Shown here one piece after another: positions 7,524 through 16,066 of a stretch of DNA of 64,000 bases (its first letter is position 1; every line of letters starts with the position of its first letter). The stretch is from Paenibacillus_I sp035510375 (lineage in GTDB: Bacteria; Bacillota; Bacilli; Paenibacillales; Paenibacillaceae). The translations under genes and the position numbers were made by a program. The notes beneath the pieces were generated by a model, which worked only from the letters and a program-made list of their open reading frames with translations, searched no databases and was not told the origin of the DNA. The stretch lies in NCBI RefSeq assembly GCF_035510375.1, contig NZ_DATKHG010000028.1; one strand, 5' to 3'.

Positions 7524-8489
7524 CTAGAACCTGCCGGCAGCGGCCAATACAAGCCCGTTGTCCGTTTCTTCGAGCGGCAAAAACAACGGCCTTTCATGAC
7601 CGTGCGGCGTGTCGGGGTAGTGCGTGCAAATCCGCAGCCGTCCCTGCCGGTCGCGGAACAGGCTGGAATGCCCGGCATTGCGGTCCATCAGCAGGTTCCG
7701 ATCGTGCGTCCAGGGTCCCTCAATTCTGCCGCTGGCGGATCGGGCAATGGCCACCGTGTATCCGCCCAGACCGGCGTCGCTATAGTTCGGCACAGAGTAG
7801 CTGGACCACAGGAGCAGCAGTTCCCCGTTCCTTGCCTTGTGCAGGAAGGGGGCATCCGTCAAATAACCCTCCTTCTCGATCCTCGGATCCCGGAACAGCC
7901 GTATCCAATCCATATCGGCGGCATTCAGGATCGTGACGGCTTCACCATAAGAAGCCTTCAAATCCCGGCTCAGCCTCAGCGCCTTGATTTTTCCTTCATA
8001 AATTTCGGTCCATTCATGGCAGAACACGACCCATCGCTGCCCGTCGCCGTCTTCGTAATAGGTGCCATCCAGGCATTCGCTGCCGCCGAGCGTTACGGGA
8101 CCGTCGCTGTGCGGCCGATACGGCCCTGCCGGATGATCGGCCGCGAGTATTCCCGTGCCGCGGTTTTCCCCGATGCCTCCCTTGAAAGAAGCAAACATGT
8201 AGAATCGCCCCTCCACCTCGAATACTTCCGGTGCCCAGTAGTGCCGAACCCCCCAAAACCCGGCGGGAGGCTGAAAAGCGACGTACGGACCTGTCCACTC
8301 GCTCAAATCCCTGCCGGCATACACCTCAAAAACCGGATCCTTGTCGCCGCATCCGTCGGCGAACGTCGTACCGAACAAATAATACGTTTGCTCGTTTTGA
8401 TAGAAATAAACAAAAGGGTCCCGCATGTGGATGTCTTCCGTGCGCACCGTCCTGATCGTTCGAAACCCTTTTTCCACTTCTCTCGCCAT
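7524..8489 (-). CDS. Glycoside hydrolase family 43-like enzyme
   Basis: A 321-residue five-bladed beta-propeller glycosidase without a signal peptide, so it should act in the cytoplasm on imported oligosaccharides such as arabino-, xylo- or galacto-sides. Family features are the catalytic-base segment MRDPFV (about residues 22-27), YWAPEVFEVEGRFYMF in blade two, and blade-like repeats GYLTDAPFL and GHSSLFRD later. The usual acid motif EGP is not evident; TDAPF occupies that place. It ends the transport part of module 1, 24 bases after a permease gene. The annotated ATG leaves no gap from its GGAAGG; a GTG 12 bases further in (8477) is an alternative start. Confidence 0.8.
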   Translation of the reverse strand: MAREVEKGFRTIRTVRTEDIHMRDPFVYFYQNEQTYYLFGTTFADGCGDKDPVFEVYAGRDLSEWTGPYVAFQPPAGFWGVRHYWAPEVFEVEGRFYMFASFKGGIGENRGTGILAADHPAGPYRPHSDGPVTLGGSECLDGTYYEDGDGQRWVVFCHEWTEIYEGKIKALRLSRDLKASYGEAVTILNAADMDWIRLFRDPRIEKEGYLTDAPFLHKARNGELLLLWSSYSVPNYSDAGLGGYTVAIARSASGRIEGPWTHDRNLLMDRNAGHSSLFRDRQGRLRICTHYPDTPHGHERPLFLPLEETDNGLVLAAAGRF

Positions 8490-8513
8490 CCTTCCGAATT
8501 TTACTCGACCGTA

Positions 8514-9350
8514 TTACTTGATTCCCGAATTGGTGACGCCTTTCACGAAATAACGATTGGTGAGGAGGAACACGATCAAAGCCGGCAAAGTCGCAGCCAC
8601 GGTGGATGCCATCATTTTCGCCGGGTTTACGAAGTTTGCTCCCTGGATGAGACTCGCGATGCCTGTGGTGACGGTCTTCATCTCCGGATCGTTGACGACC
8701 AGCAGCGGCCATAGGTAATCGTTATAAATGTTCAGGAACGTAATGACCGCCAGCGTCAGTACGGCCGGACGAATGGACGGAAATACGACGCCGAACAGAA
8801 TTTTCCATTGCGAAGCGCCGTCGATCTGCGCGGCTTCCTCCAGTTCCCGCGGATAAGACAGCAGGAAGTTATAGATGAGGAACACCCCCAGGGTGCCGGC
8901 CGAATAGGGGAAGATGAGCGGCACGAAGCTGTCCGTCAAACCCAGCGTTTTGAACAGATAGAATGCCGGAAACAGCGTGACGATGCCCGGTATCGTAAGT
9001 GCCGCAACTATCATGAACAGAAGCAGTTTTTTGCCGGGAAAATGCAGTCTCGCCAGCGAATAAGCCGCAAGCACATCCACAACCACCACAAGCAGCGTGC
9101 CCGCAACCGTCACAATCCCCGTATTCACAATCCATCTTACAATCGGGGCGTCATCGGTTTCCGCAACCAGTGAACGATAATTCTCCATCGTCCAGACCGA
9201 GGGCAGCAGAGATGCACTCGCCATCGATTCGCTCAACGTTTTGAACGAGGTGAACACCATCCACAGTATGGGCAGCAAAAATATCAGACCCAGAAGGGTG
9301 GCGAACACGATATTGACTATGGAGGATACAGGTAACCTGTTTTTTCGCAT
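8514..9350 (-). CDS. Carbohydrate ABC transporter permease, MalG type
   Basis: A 278-residue inner-membrane subunit of a CUT1-class sugar importer. Six hydrophobic helices and the cytoplasmic coupling motif EEAAQIDGASQWKILFGVVFP (about residues 175-195) are visible; this loop docks on the ATPase. It sits 13 bases after the MalF-type permease. Its operon has no ATP-binding gene, so a shared MsmX/UgpC-type ATPase encoded elsewhere must energise it. Confidence 0.93.
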   Translation of the reverse strand: MRKNRLPVSSIVNIVFATLLGLIFLLPILWMVFTSFKTLSESMASASLLPSVWTMENYRSLVAETDDAPIVRWIVNTGIVTVAGTLLVVVVDVLAAYSLARLHFPGKKLLLFMIVAALTIPGIVTLFPAFYLFKTLGLTDSFVPLIFPYSAGTLGVFLIYNFLLSYPRELEEAAQIDGASQWKILFGVVFPSIRPAVLTLAVITFLNIYNDYLWPLLVVNDPEMKTVTTGIASLIQGANFVNPAKMMASTVAATLPALIVFLLTNRYFVKGVTNSGIK

Positions 9351-9363
9351 GACGACTCCCCCT

Positions 9364-10257
9364 TTACATTTGTTTCCTGTACGAAATCCAATACTGCGCG
9401 CCCGTGACGGCCATCATGATGAAACCCATCAGAATCGCCATGGCGGAACCCATCCCCAACTGGTTGAGGTCAAACACCGTGCGCTGGATGCCCATAATGA
9501 GCGAGTTGGTCGTGCCTTCCGGACCGCCGCCCGTAATAAGCCGTGTCTGTCCGAACAGATTGAAGGAAGCAATGACCGTCGTGATCATGATGAACACGGC
9601 GACATTCCGGATGTCCGGGAGCGTAATGTGATAAAATTTCTTGAACGCGCCCGCACCATCCAGATCGGCAGCTTCGTAGAGCGTATCGTCCACCTCGTCG
9701 ATGGCATTCAGAAACAGAAGCATGTTGAACCCGATCGTCCACCATACCGTTGCGATCAGAATCGTAATCCACGCCTGGGGCTGCTCATTCAGCCACCGGA
9801 TCGGCTCGCCAAGCTTCAAAGTGGCCAGCGCATTATTGACGAAACCGCCATTCTCGTTAAACAGCCATCGAAAGACGGCGGATACGGCCGTTACCGAGAT
9901 GGAATAGGAAATAAAAAACACCGTCCGGTAGATGGTTTTCAATCCGGCCGGCAGTTTGTCGATCATAAGCGCAAGCCCCAGACTGACCAATACGAGAGGG
10001 GGAACGCTGATAAACACGAATATCAGGGTGTTTTTTAAAGCTTCCATGAAAATATCATTGTAAATCGTTCCTGGCGTCAGAAGCGCCAAATAATTATCGA
10101 GTCCGGAAAATGTGCGTTTGCCGCTCGCCACGTTCCAATTGTAGAGACTGGCGAACACGCCGTATGCCAGCGGAACCAACCAGAACAGCACGAATGCCAG
10201 CACAAACGGGGCAACGAACAATAACGCCCATTTGACGGTCGATTTGCGGCTGGTCAT
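9364..10257 (-). CDS. Carbohydrate ABC transporter permease, MalF type
   Basis: The partner membrane subunit, 297 residues. It starts at the ATG at 10257 (MTSRKSTVKWALLF), which has AAGGGAG upstream; the longer reading starts inside the preceding hairpin. Helices include FVAPFVLAFVLFWLVP and the coupling motif YEAADLDGAGAFKKFYHITLP is at about residues 195-215. It lies between the solute-binding protein and the MalG permease in module 1. Confidence 0.93.
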   Translation of the reverse strand: MTSRKSTVKWALLFVAPFVLAFVLFWLVPLAYGVFASLYNWNVASGKRTFSGLDNYLALLTPGTIYNDIFMEALKNTLIFVFISVPPLVLVSLGLALMIDKLPAGLKTIYRTVFFISYSISVTAVSAVFRWLFNENGGFVNNALATLKLGEPIRWLNEQPQAWITILIATVWWTIGFNMLLFLNAIDEVDDTLYEAADLDGAGAFKKFYHITLPDIRNVAVFIMITTVIASFNLFGQTRLITGGGPEGTTNSLIMGIQRTVFDLNQLGMGSAMAILMGFIMMAVTGAQYWISYRKQM

Positions 10258-10275
10258 AGACACCGCTCCCTTCGA

Positions 10276-10334
10276 CAAAATGTAGGACGGCCCCGAGCAG
10301 ATGGCCATCTTGCCCGGCATACACGGAGCCGTCC
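10276..10334 (-). terminator. Hairpin after the module 1 binding-protein gene
   Basis: GGACGGC (10285-10291) pairs with GCCGTCC (10328-10334), followed on the minus strand by a T-rich run (TACATTTTGTC). Position between binding protein and permease suggests partial termination or mRNA protection that keeps the binding protein in excess. Confidence 0.45.
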
Positions 10335-10347
10335 GAATCCGAATGTA

Positions 10348-11673
10348 TTACGGCTGTGTAGCCGCGATTTGCTGTGCTTTGCCCGTCGCTTCTTCCAGAA
10401 GCTTCATGACTTCATCTTTCGTGATATTTTCCGTCGTGACGATTTTACTGAACACGGTTTCATTCATGAAGCGCATCTGCTCGCCGAACTGGTAAACCTG
10501 CGGTGCCTTGATGAAGGTATCGAATTGCTGGATATTGGCATAGGGCAGCGGGTATTTGTCTTGATTCGCCGTCACCATCTCCATTGTCGCCTTGTGCACC
10601 GGAGCTTGGCCCGCATCCGCCCAATTGATCAAATTCTCCGGAGTAAACATGTATTTCAGGTAGGCGGCAATCCCCTCAAGCTTTTGTTCGTCTGTAACGC
10701 TCGCCGGTACCGCGATGGTATTGGAATTTCCGTAAGCGCCCGGTTTGCCGCCGAGCGTCGGTACGGGTGCAACGCCGAGCTTGTCCGCATATTTTTCTTT
10801 GGCGGCCCCGTAGAACCACGGACCCGTCAGAGCGACCGCGGACTGGACGGAAGCATTCGCGTCCTTCGCCTCTTTCATGAACGATTGAAACTCACCGTCA
10901 AGGCCGAGACCTGCGGGGGAAATCTTGTCTTTGAAAATCATTCGGTTAAAGACAAGCAGCGCATCCGCAAACTCGGACTGATTGAAGTTCAGGTAGTTGC
11001 CGCTTGCCATGTTGATGCTGTTTTGCCCCGCAATGGTCATCATGTAGAATTCAACCAGACCGCTGGACGGCACGCCCATCGCGTACAGGCCGGGATCTTT
11101 CGCCTGCAGTTCCTTCTGGAGAGAGACCAACTGGTCGTAGGTTGTCGGAGCTTCCGCCACAAGATCTTTATTGTAGAACATCGTCAGCGGATGGATGTCG
11201 AGCGGCAAAGCGTACATGGCTCCGTCCAATTTCACCAGGTCCACTCCCGCCGGGTGGAAATCGGTCTCCTTGATCCCCGCTTTGTCCATGATCGGGGCAA
11301 CATCCTGGATCAGACCGTCCAGTTTATAGGTTTGAAGATCGCTGGAGCGGATCATCACCAGATCGTAGTCGCCGGATTTGAATTTGGTGTAATGATCCTT
11401 TTCCTGCATTTCTTTCACGACGTATTTGTCCTGCGACCGGTTAAATCCATCGGTGATTTTTTTCATATAGCCGCCGTCGCCGCCGGTGAAGCCGTTGATG
11501 AAGGTGATTTCGATTTTCTCGCCGCTGCCTTCCGCCGATTCAGCGGTCCCGCCTTGATCGGCGCCGCTTTGATTGTTGCCGCTTTCGTTTCCTCCGTTGC
11601 CGCCGTTCGCGCATCCCGCCAACACCAGCGACAAAACAAGCAAAAGACTTAACCATTTTACCGCTTTGTTCAA
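10348..11673 (-). CDS. Sugar ABC transporter solute-binding lipoprotein
   Basis: A 441-residue extracellular sugar-binding lipoprotein of the family 1 (MalE-like) type. It has a signal peptide with lipobox VLAGC at about residues 17-21, then a Gly/Asn-rich linker and a two-lobe binding domain (ITFINGF, PLDIHPLTMFYNKDL, VALTGPWFYGAAKEKY). The likely start is TTG at 11673, six bases after GGAGGGG; upstream codons have no ribosome site and would bury the signal peptide. It is the first structural gene of module 1, downstream of lacI and a candidate operator. Confidence 0.92.
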   Translation of the reverse strand: MNKAVKWLSLLLVLSLVLAGCANGGNGGNESGNNQSGADQGGTAESAEGSGEKIEITFINGFTGGDGGYMKKITDGFNRSQDKYVVKEMQEKDHYTKFKSGDYDLVMIRSSDLQTYKLDGLIQDVAPIMDKAGIKETDFHPAGVDLVKLDGAMYALPLDIHPLTMFYNKDLVAEAPTTYDQLVSLQKELQAKDPGLYAMGVPSSGLVEFYMMTIAGQNSINMASGNYLNFNQSEFADALLVFNRMIFKDKISPAGLGLDGEFQSFMKEAKDANASVQSAVALTGPWFYGAAKEKYADKLGVAPVPTLGGKPGAYGNSNTIAVPASVTDEQKLEGIAAYLKYMFTPENLINWADAGQAPVHKATMEMVTANQDKYPLPYANIQQFDTFIKAPQVYQFGEQMRFMNETVFSKIVTTENITKDEVMKLLEEATGKAQQIAATQP

Positions 11674-11782
11674 AATGATCCCCTCCGTGTCGGATGATTT
11701 AATCCACAATCTTGCCCAGCCGTTATTCCAATCGCCTGCTTCCGCCTTGCTTTTGCCCGCCGCATCACCACCTTCACCAATA

Positions 11783-11800
11783 ATTTAAAACGATTTAAAT
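11783..11800. promoter_or_regulatory. LacI-type operator before module 1
   Basis: ATTTAAAACGATTTAAAT is an 18-bp near-perfect palindrome around a central CG, the mark of LacI-family sites. It lies between the lacI stop and the binding-protein start, and its half-site matches the perfect palindrome ahead of lacI at 12853. Confidence 0.7.
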
Positions 11801-11815
11801 TTTCCGCAAAAAAAT

Positions 11816-12844
11816 TTACCCGTCCTTTTTCGCCCCGCATGATTCACGGACAATCAGGTTTGTCGCAACGACGCTCTGTTTTTCTTCCGCCGGCTGTCCG
11901 TTCAACAGGGCGATCAGTTTCTGCGCGGCGATAATGCCTACCTCTTTCATCGGCTGGTGAATCGTAGTCAGGGCCGGCTGGATAAGCGATGCAAGCTCGA
12001 TATCGTCGAAACCGACCAGGGAGATGTCCTCGGGGATGTTGATGCGTTTTTCTCTGAAAAGCTTCATGGCGCCTACGGCCATCAAGTCGTTGCCGGCAAA
12101 CAATGCGTCAAACGGAATTTCTCTGCCGACCAACTCGGCCGCCGCCTCGTAACCGGCTTCCTGCGAGAAATCTTTTTCCAGAACCAGCAGCGGATCGAAC
12201 GGAATATTGTGATCCCGCAGCGCTTTCCGGTATCCTTCCAACCGGTCGTTGCCTGCTTGATGATCCAACGGTCCGGAGAAGTGGGCAATCCGTCTGCGGC
12301 CGAGTCGAATCAGATGATCCGTTGCGGCATACGCGCCGCCGATGTCATCTCTCTCCACGCCAAGCACATCGTCATGCAGCCATTTTCCAAGGTAGACGAG
12401 CGGGAATCCGGATTCGATCAAACGCAGCAGGTTGCGGTCCTTCGTGGAGGCGGAGGACACAATAACCCCGTCCGCACGGCGATTGCGCAGCACCTTGTCA
12501 TAGGCGGCCGACAACTCCTGCTCCGACGGATTAAGCGAAAGCAGCAAATTGTACCCGTAGCCGTTCAAAACCTCGGTTATCCCCTCTAAAAGCTGCGAAT
12601 AATACGGATGGGAGAATACATGTTGGGAGGTGTTCGGGATAATCAGCGCGATCGTTTCCGTTCTCTGCAATCTCAGGCTGCGTCCGATTTCATTCGGTAT
12701 ATAGTTGATTTTGTCGGCGGCTTCTTTCACCAGCTGTCTCGTTTTGATGCTTACTCTGTTATCGCCCGATAGGGCAAGCGAAACCGTAGCCGGCGAAACG
12801 CCGGCCAAACGCGCGACATCTTTGATCGTTATATGTCTCGGCAT
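11816..12844 (-). CDS. LacI-family transcriptional repressor of module 1
   Basis: A 342-residue LacI/GalR regulator. The helix-turn-helix (ITIKDVARLAGVSPATVSLALSG) occupies residues 5-30, the hinge helix IPNEIGRSLR is near 50-60, and a sugar-binding domain follows (IVSSAST, LFAGNDLMAVGAMKLF, VGFDDIELASLIQPALTT). Matching palindromes lie directly upstream of this gene and upstream of the adjacent transporter operon, so it very likely controls both. The inducer is probably the oligosaccharide handled by the GH43 enzyme, which is inference. Confidence 0.94.
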   Translation of the reverse strand: MPRHITIKDVARLAGVSPATVSLALSGDNRVSIKTRQLVKEAADKINYIPNEIGRSLRLQRTETIALIIPNTSQHVFSHPYYSQLLEGITEVLNGYGYNLLLSLNPSEQELSAAYDKVLRNRRADGVIVSSASTKDRNLLRLIESGFPLVYLGKWLHDDVLGVERDDIGGAYAATDHLIRLGRRRIAHFSGPLDHQAGNDRLEGYRKALRDHNIPFDPLLVLEKDFSQEAGYEAAAELVGREIPFDALFAGNDLMAVGAMKLFREKRINIPEDISLVGFDDIELASLIQPALTTIHQPMKEVGIIAAQKLIALLNGQPAEEKQSVVATNLIVRESCGAKKDG

Positions 12845-12852
12845 AATACCCC

Positions 12853-12866
12853 TTAAATCGATTTAA
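12853..12866. promoter_or_regulatory. Autoregulatory LacI operator
   Basis: TTAAATCGATTTAA is a perfect 14-bp palindrome with central CG, nine bases upstream of the lacI start codon at 12844. It shares its half-site with the operator at 11783-11800. Confidence 0.72.
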
Positions 12867-12967
12867 TTTTATATATCAAAAATAGCACCGCTTTCAAACC
12901 GTGTCAAGGGGAGCCCGTATTTATTCCGATTGATTCCGCCTTCCTGATAGAGTCGGCCCCGGATTAT

Positions 12968-13128
12968 TCATTCTTCCCCTGCGGACCGCTTGCTTCTGTA
13001 CCAATACATGTAGATCTCTTTATAACCGAATTTATCGTAGAGCTTGTTCGCCGGCGCGTTGTTCCGGATGACCAGCAGGTAGCTTTTTGAGGCGCCGCCC
13101 AATGCCGGCCATGCGTTCAAAGAATACT
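12968..13128 (-). pseudogene. C-terminal remnant of a GNAT acetyltransferase
   Basis: The minus strand encodes about 53 residues ending in a stop at 12968 that match the last third of a GNAT enzyme (SKSYLLVIRNNAPANKLYDK then FGYKEIYMYWYR). An in-frame stop precedes it and no start or acetyl-CoA loop is present, so this is a decayed fragment. The N-terminal two thirds are gone; a terminator for the next gene has taken the space. Confidence 0.75.
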
Positions 13129-13171
13129 CTCAACCGGCAAGTGCCGTATCACTCCGTTTCCTTGACTGCGC

Positions 13172-13212
13172 AAAAAAGCCGTCCCGGCAAAGTGAATCCG
13201 CCCGGGACAGCC
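13172..13212 (-). terminator. Terminator of the copper-amine-oxidase-fold gene
   Basis: GGCTGTCCCGGG and CCGGGACGGC pair on the minus strand, followed by TTTTTTG. It lies 23 bases after the stop of the gene ending at 13235. Confidence 0.85.
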
Positions 13213-13234
13213 GTTAGGTGCATGGTTATCGCCT

Positions 13235-14215
13235 TTATTGCACCGAAGCTTCCGCTTCCGGCGTTTTGTTCACGATGATTGCGCTGGATGTCTCCGCATC
13301 CCACGTTACATCGGTGTCAAGCGCTTCGCTGAGGAAGCGCAGCGGAACCAGGACACGGTTGTCCTTCACCTTGCCGGGAACGTCAAGCGTTACCTCTTTT
13401 CCGTTAACCGTAGCGATCTTGCTGCCGAGCTTCAACTTCACTTCGACATTGTCTCGCTTAACGGTGATCGTTTTTGTAGCCGGATCATAGGTCACGTCCG
13501 CCTTCAGCGATTCGGAGATCGCGCGGAACGGAACGAGGGTGCGTCCGCCTTCAGCGACGGGAGGCACGTCAAAGCTTACCGTTCTGCCGTTCACGTAAGT
13601 CTTGATGTATTTGTCGCCCAGTTTGGTTTTCAGCTTGCTGAGCTTCTTGTACCCGTCGATATCGGCTGGATCCTCCGCCACCGCCTCCGCCTGCACATCC
13701 GCTGCGGCCTTCAGGTCGCCGTCCTTCTCAAGCGAGTAAACGACATCGGTTACCGATATCTCGGCATTCACATTAATGTTGTATTTGATTTTCAGGAGCT
13801 TCGCGATGCGGTCGCCTGCCGGCTTGCCCTTCACGTTCTCATGTGCGTTCAGCAGACCTTTGGCGCCTTTTTTATCTTTTTTGTCTTCATCGTCATGCCC
13901 GGAGTCCGATTCCCTGTCGTCGCCGTACACCGAATCGGTTACCGTGCCGCCTTTCGCTTTGCCTTTATCCTTTTCCACTTTAACCTTCGCCTGGTCTTCC
14001 TTGTCTTCCTCGTCTTCCTTATGTTCCTTTTCCTCTTCTGCATCGCCTGTTTCCCGCTTGTCATGCGTTTCCTCTGCTTTCTGTGTTTCCTGTGTTTCCT
14101 GTGTTTCTTTGCCGTGCTTTTCGTTACTTCTATCGTTGGCTCCCGCAGCGGCAAACGCCGTGGAAGCCATGAGGCCAAAAACCAGTGCAATAATTAAAAT
14201 TGCCGATTTTTTCAA
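13235..14215 (-). CDS. Secreted protein with copper-amine-oxidase N-terminal-like stalk domains
   Basis: A 326-residue exported protein. A signal peptide with AFA-A cleavage site (about residue 23) is followed by a very long Glu/Lys/Asp-rich region with ETQ repeats (about 30-110). The C-terminal 110 residues hold a copper_amine_oxidN1 (stalk) domain pair: YVNGRTVSFDVPPVAEGGRT, LVPFRAISESLKADV and then VLVPLRFLSEALDTDVTWD. These domains are common in Paenibacillus wall-associated proteins and are not enzymes. Its own terminator follows. No partner is adjacent. Confidence 0.88.
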   Translation of the reverse strand: MKKSAILIIALVFGLMASTAFAAAGANDRSNEKHGKETQETQETQKAEETHDKRETGDAEEEKEHKEDEEDKEDQAKVKVEKDKGKAKGGTVTDSVYGDDRESDSGHDDEDKKDKKGAKGLLNAHENVKGKPAGDRIAKLLKIKYNINVNAEISVTDVVYSLEKDGDLKAAADVQAEAVAEDPADIDGYKKLSKLKTKLGDKYIKTYVNGRTVSFDVPPVAEGGRTLVPFRAISESLKADVTYDPATKTITVKRDNVEVKLKLGSKIATVNGKEVTLDVPGKVKDNRVLVPLRFLSEALDTDVTWDAETSSAIIVNKTPEAEASVQ

Positions 14216-14324
14216 TTCAATCCCTCCGTCGATAATGTAGTTGTCCTGTCATTATAATTTTCGGATGAAAAATGATTTTTGTGTAGGTATATGGTACGAT
14301 TTGTCTATTTTTTTTAAAACATAA

Positions 14325-14370
14325 ACCAAAAAAACCGACCCTTTTGCGCCGAAAAAGGACGGTTTCTTCA
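14325..14370 (-). terminator. Terminator of the 77-residue protein gene
   Basis: On the minus strand AAACCGTCCTTTTT pairs with AAAAGGGTCGGTTT across a CGGCGC loop and runs into a T7 tract. It lies directly after the stop at 14372. Confidence 0.75.
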
Positions 14371-14371
14371 G

Positions 14372-14605
14372 TCAACTCGTTAACTTGATCAGTTTCTCGT
14401 TTCTCTCTTCCCGCTCTTCTTCAGAAACGAGATCATATTTCTTCAACAGATGAAACAGCTCGTTCAAGGTTTGCTGCGTACGCTCGTTTTTTAAAAATTG
14501 CCGCATCCTTTCACCCACTTGTTCCGGCAAAAAATCTTTCTGGCTTTCCAGCTTCCGCAGCACGTCTTCAAGGGAATGATCCAAATTGCATTCTCCCATC
14601 GGCAA
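14372..14605 (-). CDS. Hypothetical small helical protein, 77 residues
   Basis: A short acidic, helix-rich protein (LEDVLRKLESQKDFLPEQV, LNELFHLLKKYDLVSEEERE) with no membrane segment or metal motif. A good AGGAGG stands about seven bases before the ATG, and a strong terminator follows, so it is probably real. I do not recognise a family. It is divergent from the germination operon that starts at 14748. Confidence 0.7.
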   Translation of the reverse strand: MPMGECNLDHSLEDVLRKLESQKDFLPEQVGERMRQFLKNERTQQTLNELFHLLKKYDLVSEEEREERNEKLIKLTS

Positions 14606-14747
14606 TCACCTCCTCCGATCAGATTCGATTTCCGTACATGCTTTTTCGCCCGCCGCGCTATTTTGATAATAGCAGAAACCGTTCAAAAAAGCGCATATTC
14701 CCCGGCCTTCCTGCAAATACTGGAAAAAACGTTGCGGGAGGCGCTCC

Positions 14748-14954
14748 ATGATCACGTTATTTTTCTTTCTCTTTTCGGCAGCGATGTTCCTCGTGCTTAT
14801 CGCATTTGATTTCATGATCTATCAGCAACCGGCAACATGGCTCATCGGACACCTGTTCACTCCGGTATCGGCCTCCGGCAAATGGACTCTCTTGTTCGCC
14901 TATTCTGCCGGCTTGGCGTCGGCCGTATGGAACGATATCAGGCTGCGGCGATGA
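14748..14954 (+). CDS. Small two-TM protein, candidate germinant-receptor D subunit
   Basis: A 68-residue protein with two hydrophobic segments (about 1-22 and 42-60) and a short polar loop, starting at an ATG with GGGAGG upstream. Its stop overlaps the start of the GerB-type gene (ATGA). Known germinant-receptor D subunits, such as B. subtilis GerKD, are two-TM proteins of this size that modulate the receptor. The assignment here rests on topology and operon position, not on sequence identity I can verify. Confidence 0.75.
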   Translation: MITLFFFLFSAAMFLVLIAFDFMIYQQPATWLIGHLFTPVSASGKWTLLFAYSAGLASAVWNDIRLRR

Positions 14955-16066
14955 ATACCGAGAAAATATCTCCTTACCAGTTGTTCGCGCTGATCGTGTA
15001 TCTGGAGATCGGGTCGGCCGCCGTGATCGGGTTCACGCCAGGTGCCAAACAGGACGCATGGCTATCCGTAACCGCCGCCGCCCTCATCGGAACTGCGCTG
15101 ACAGCCTGGCACAGCATGATTCTTCAGCAATATCCCGGAAAAAACCTGTATGAAATTTTGGGCCGGCAAATCGGCAAAAAAGGCGCGCTAATCCTCACCG
15201 CGGTCTACACGACCTATTTTTTGTATTTATCGGCACGTGTGGTCCGCGATTTCTGCGAGCTGATGAACACCGTCATTTTCGTAAGAACACCCTTTGAAAT
15301 AATCGCTCTGACCGTCATGATAGTCATCGTCTACGGCGTTTATCTCGGGATCGAAGTATTGGGCCGGACTTCGGAGATATTTACTCCGTATTCACTCGGT
15401 TTTCTGCTGCTGGTCAGTATTATGCTTGTGTTCGGCGGAGACGTCCAGCTTCACCATATCCTGCCTGTGCTGCCGGACGGACTGCTTCCGGTATGGAAGG
15501 GCTTGTTCCCGACCGCCGTCACCTTTCCATTCGGAGAAATGGTCGCTTTTCTCGTTATCGGCGCGGCGTTGAAGCAAAGCTCCTCGCTTGCCAAGACGAT
15601 GTTGTCCGGCATCGCGGCCTCCGGAGTGCTGCTCATTTATTTCTCCTTTCTAAAAATTTTCGTTCTGGGCGGCGATGTGATGGAACGGTCTATGTTCCCC
15701 CTGCTGGAAGCCGCCAAATTCGTTTCCATTGCGAATTTCGTCGAACGGTTGGATGCGTTAATCGTGTTCACGATGATGACCGGGTTGTTCATCAAGATCA
15801 GCCTCTTTCTTTATGCCGCTCTCAAAGGCATCGGTTTCCTTTCCGGCAAGGATTACCGGCCCTTTGCGCTGCCTATGGGCTTGCTGGTGGTCGTGGCGGC
15901 GATCGTCATCGCCTCCGGCATCGCCGAGCATGTGCAGGAAGGGCTGATCCTGGTCCCCTATTGGCTTCATCTTCCCTTGCAATATGGGGTTCCGCTTGTT
16001 ATCGGTTTGGTTGCCCTCCGGCATAAAAAGAAAAAAAGGGAGTTGACGGTTCATGGCTCCGACTAA
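14951..16066 (+). CDS. Spore germination receptor subunit B (GerAB-type permease)
   Basis: A 371-residue amino-acid-permease-like membrane protein of the endospore germination family, the nutrient-binding subunit of a Ger receptor in the inner spore membrane. About ten hydrophobic helices are seen, starting with ISPYQLFALIVYLEIGSAAV. The ATG at 14951 overlaps the preceding stop, so the longer reading is rejected. The next gene starts 14 bases before this one ends, giving tight coupling. Germinant unknown. Confidence 0.93.
   Translation: MNTEKISPYQLFALIVYLEIGSAAVIGFTPGAKQDAWLSVTAAALIGTALTAWHSMILQQYPGKNLYEILGRQIGKKGALILTAVYTTYFLYLSARVVRDFCELMNTVIFVRTPFEIIALTVMIVIVYGVYLGIEVLGRTSEIFTPYSLGFLLLVSIMLVFGGDVQLHHILPVLPDGLLPVWKGLFPTAVTFPFGEMVAFLVIGAALKQSSSLAKTMLSGIAASGVLLIYFSFLKIFVLGGDVMERSMFPLLEAAKFVSIANFVERLDALIVFTMMTGLFIKISLFLYAALKGIGFLSGKDYRPFALPMGLLVVVAAIVIASGIAEHVQEGLILVPYWLHLPLQYGVPLVIGLVALRHKKKKRELTVHGSD

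Noticed and set aside
10369..11652. A 427-codon plus-strand open frame
   Set aside because: Mirror of the binding-protein gene, whose signal peptide, lipobox and fold are clear on the other strand.
13939..14190. A Lys/Arg/His-repeat protein on the minus strand
   Set aside because: A frame-shifted reading of the charged repeat region of the stalk-domain protein at 13235-14215.
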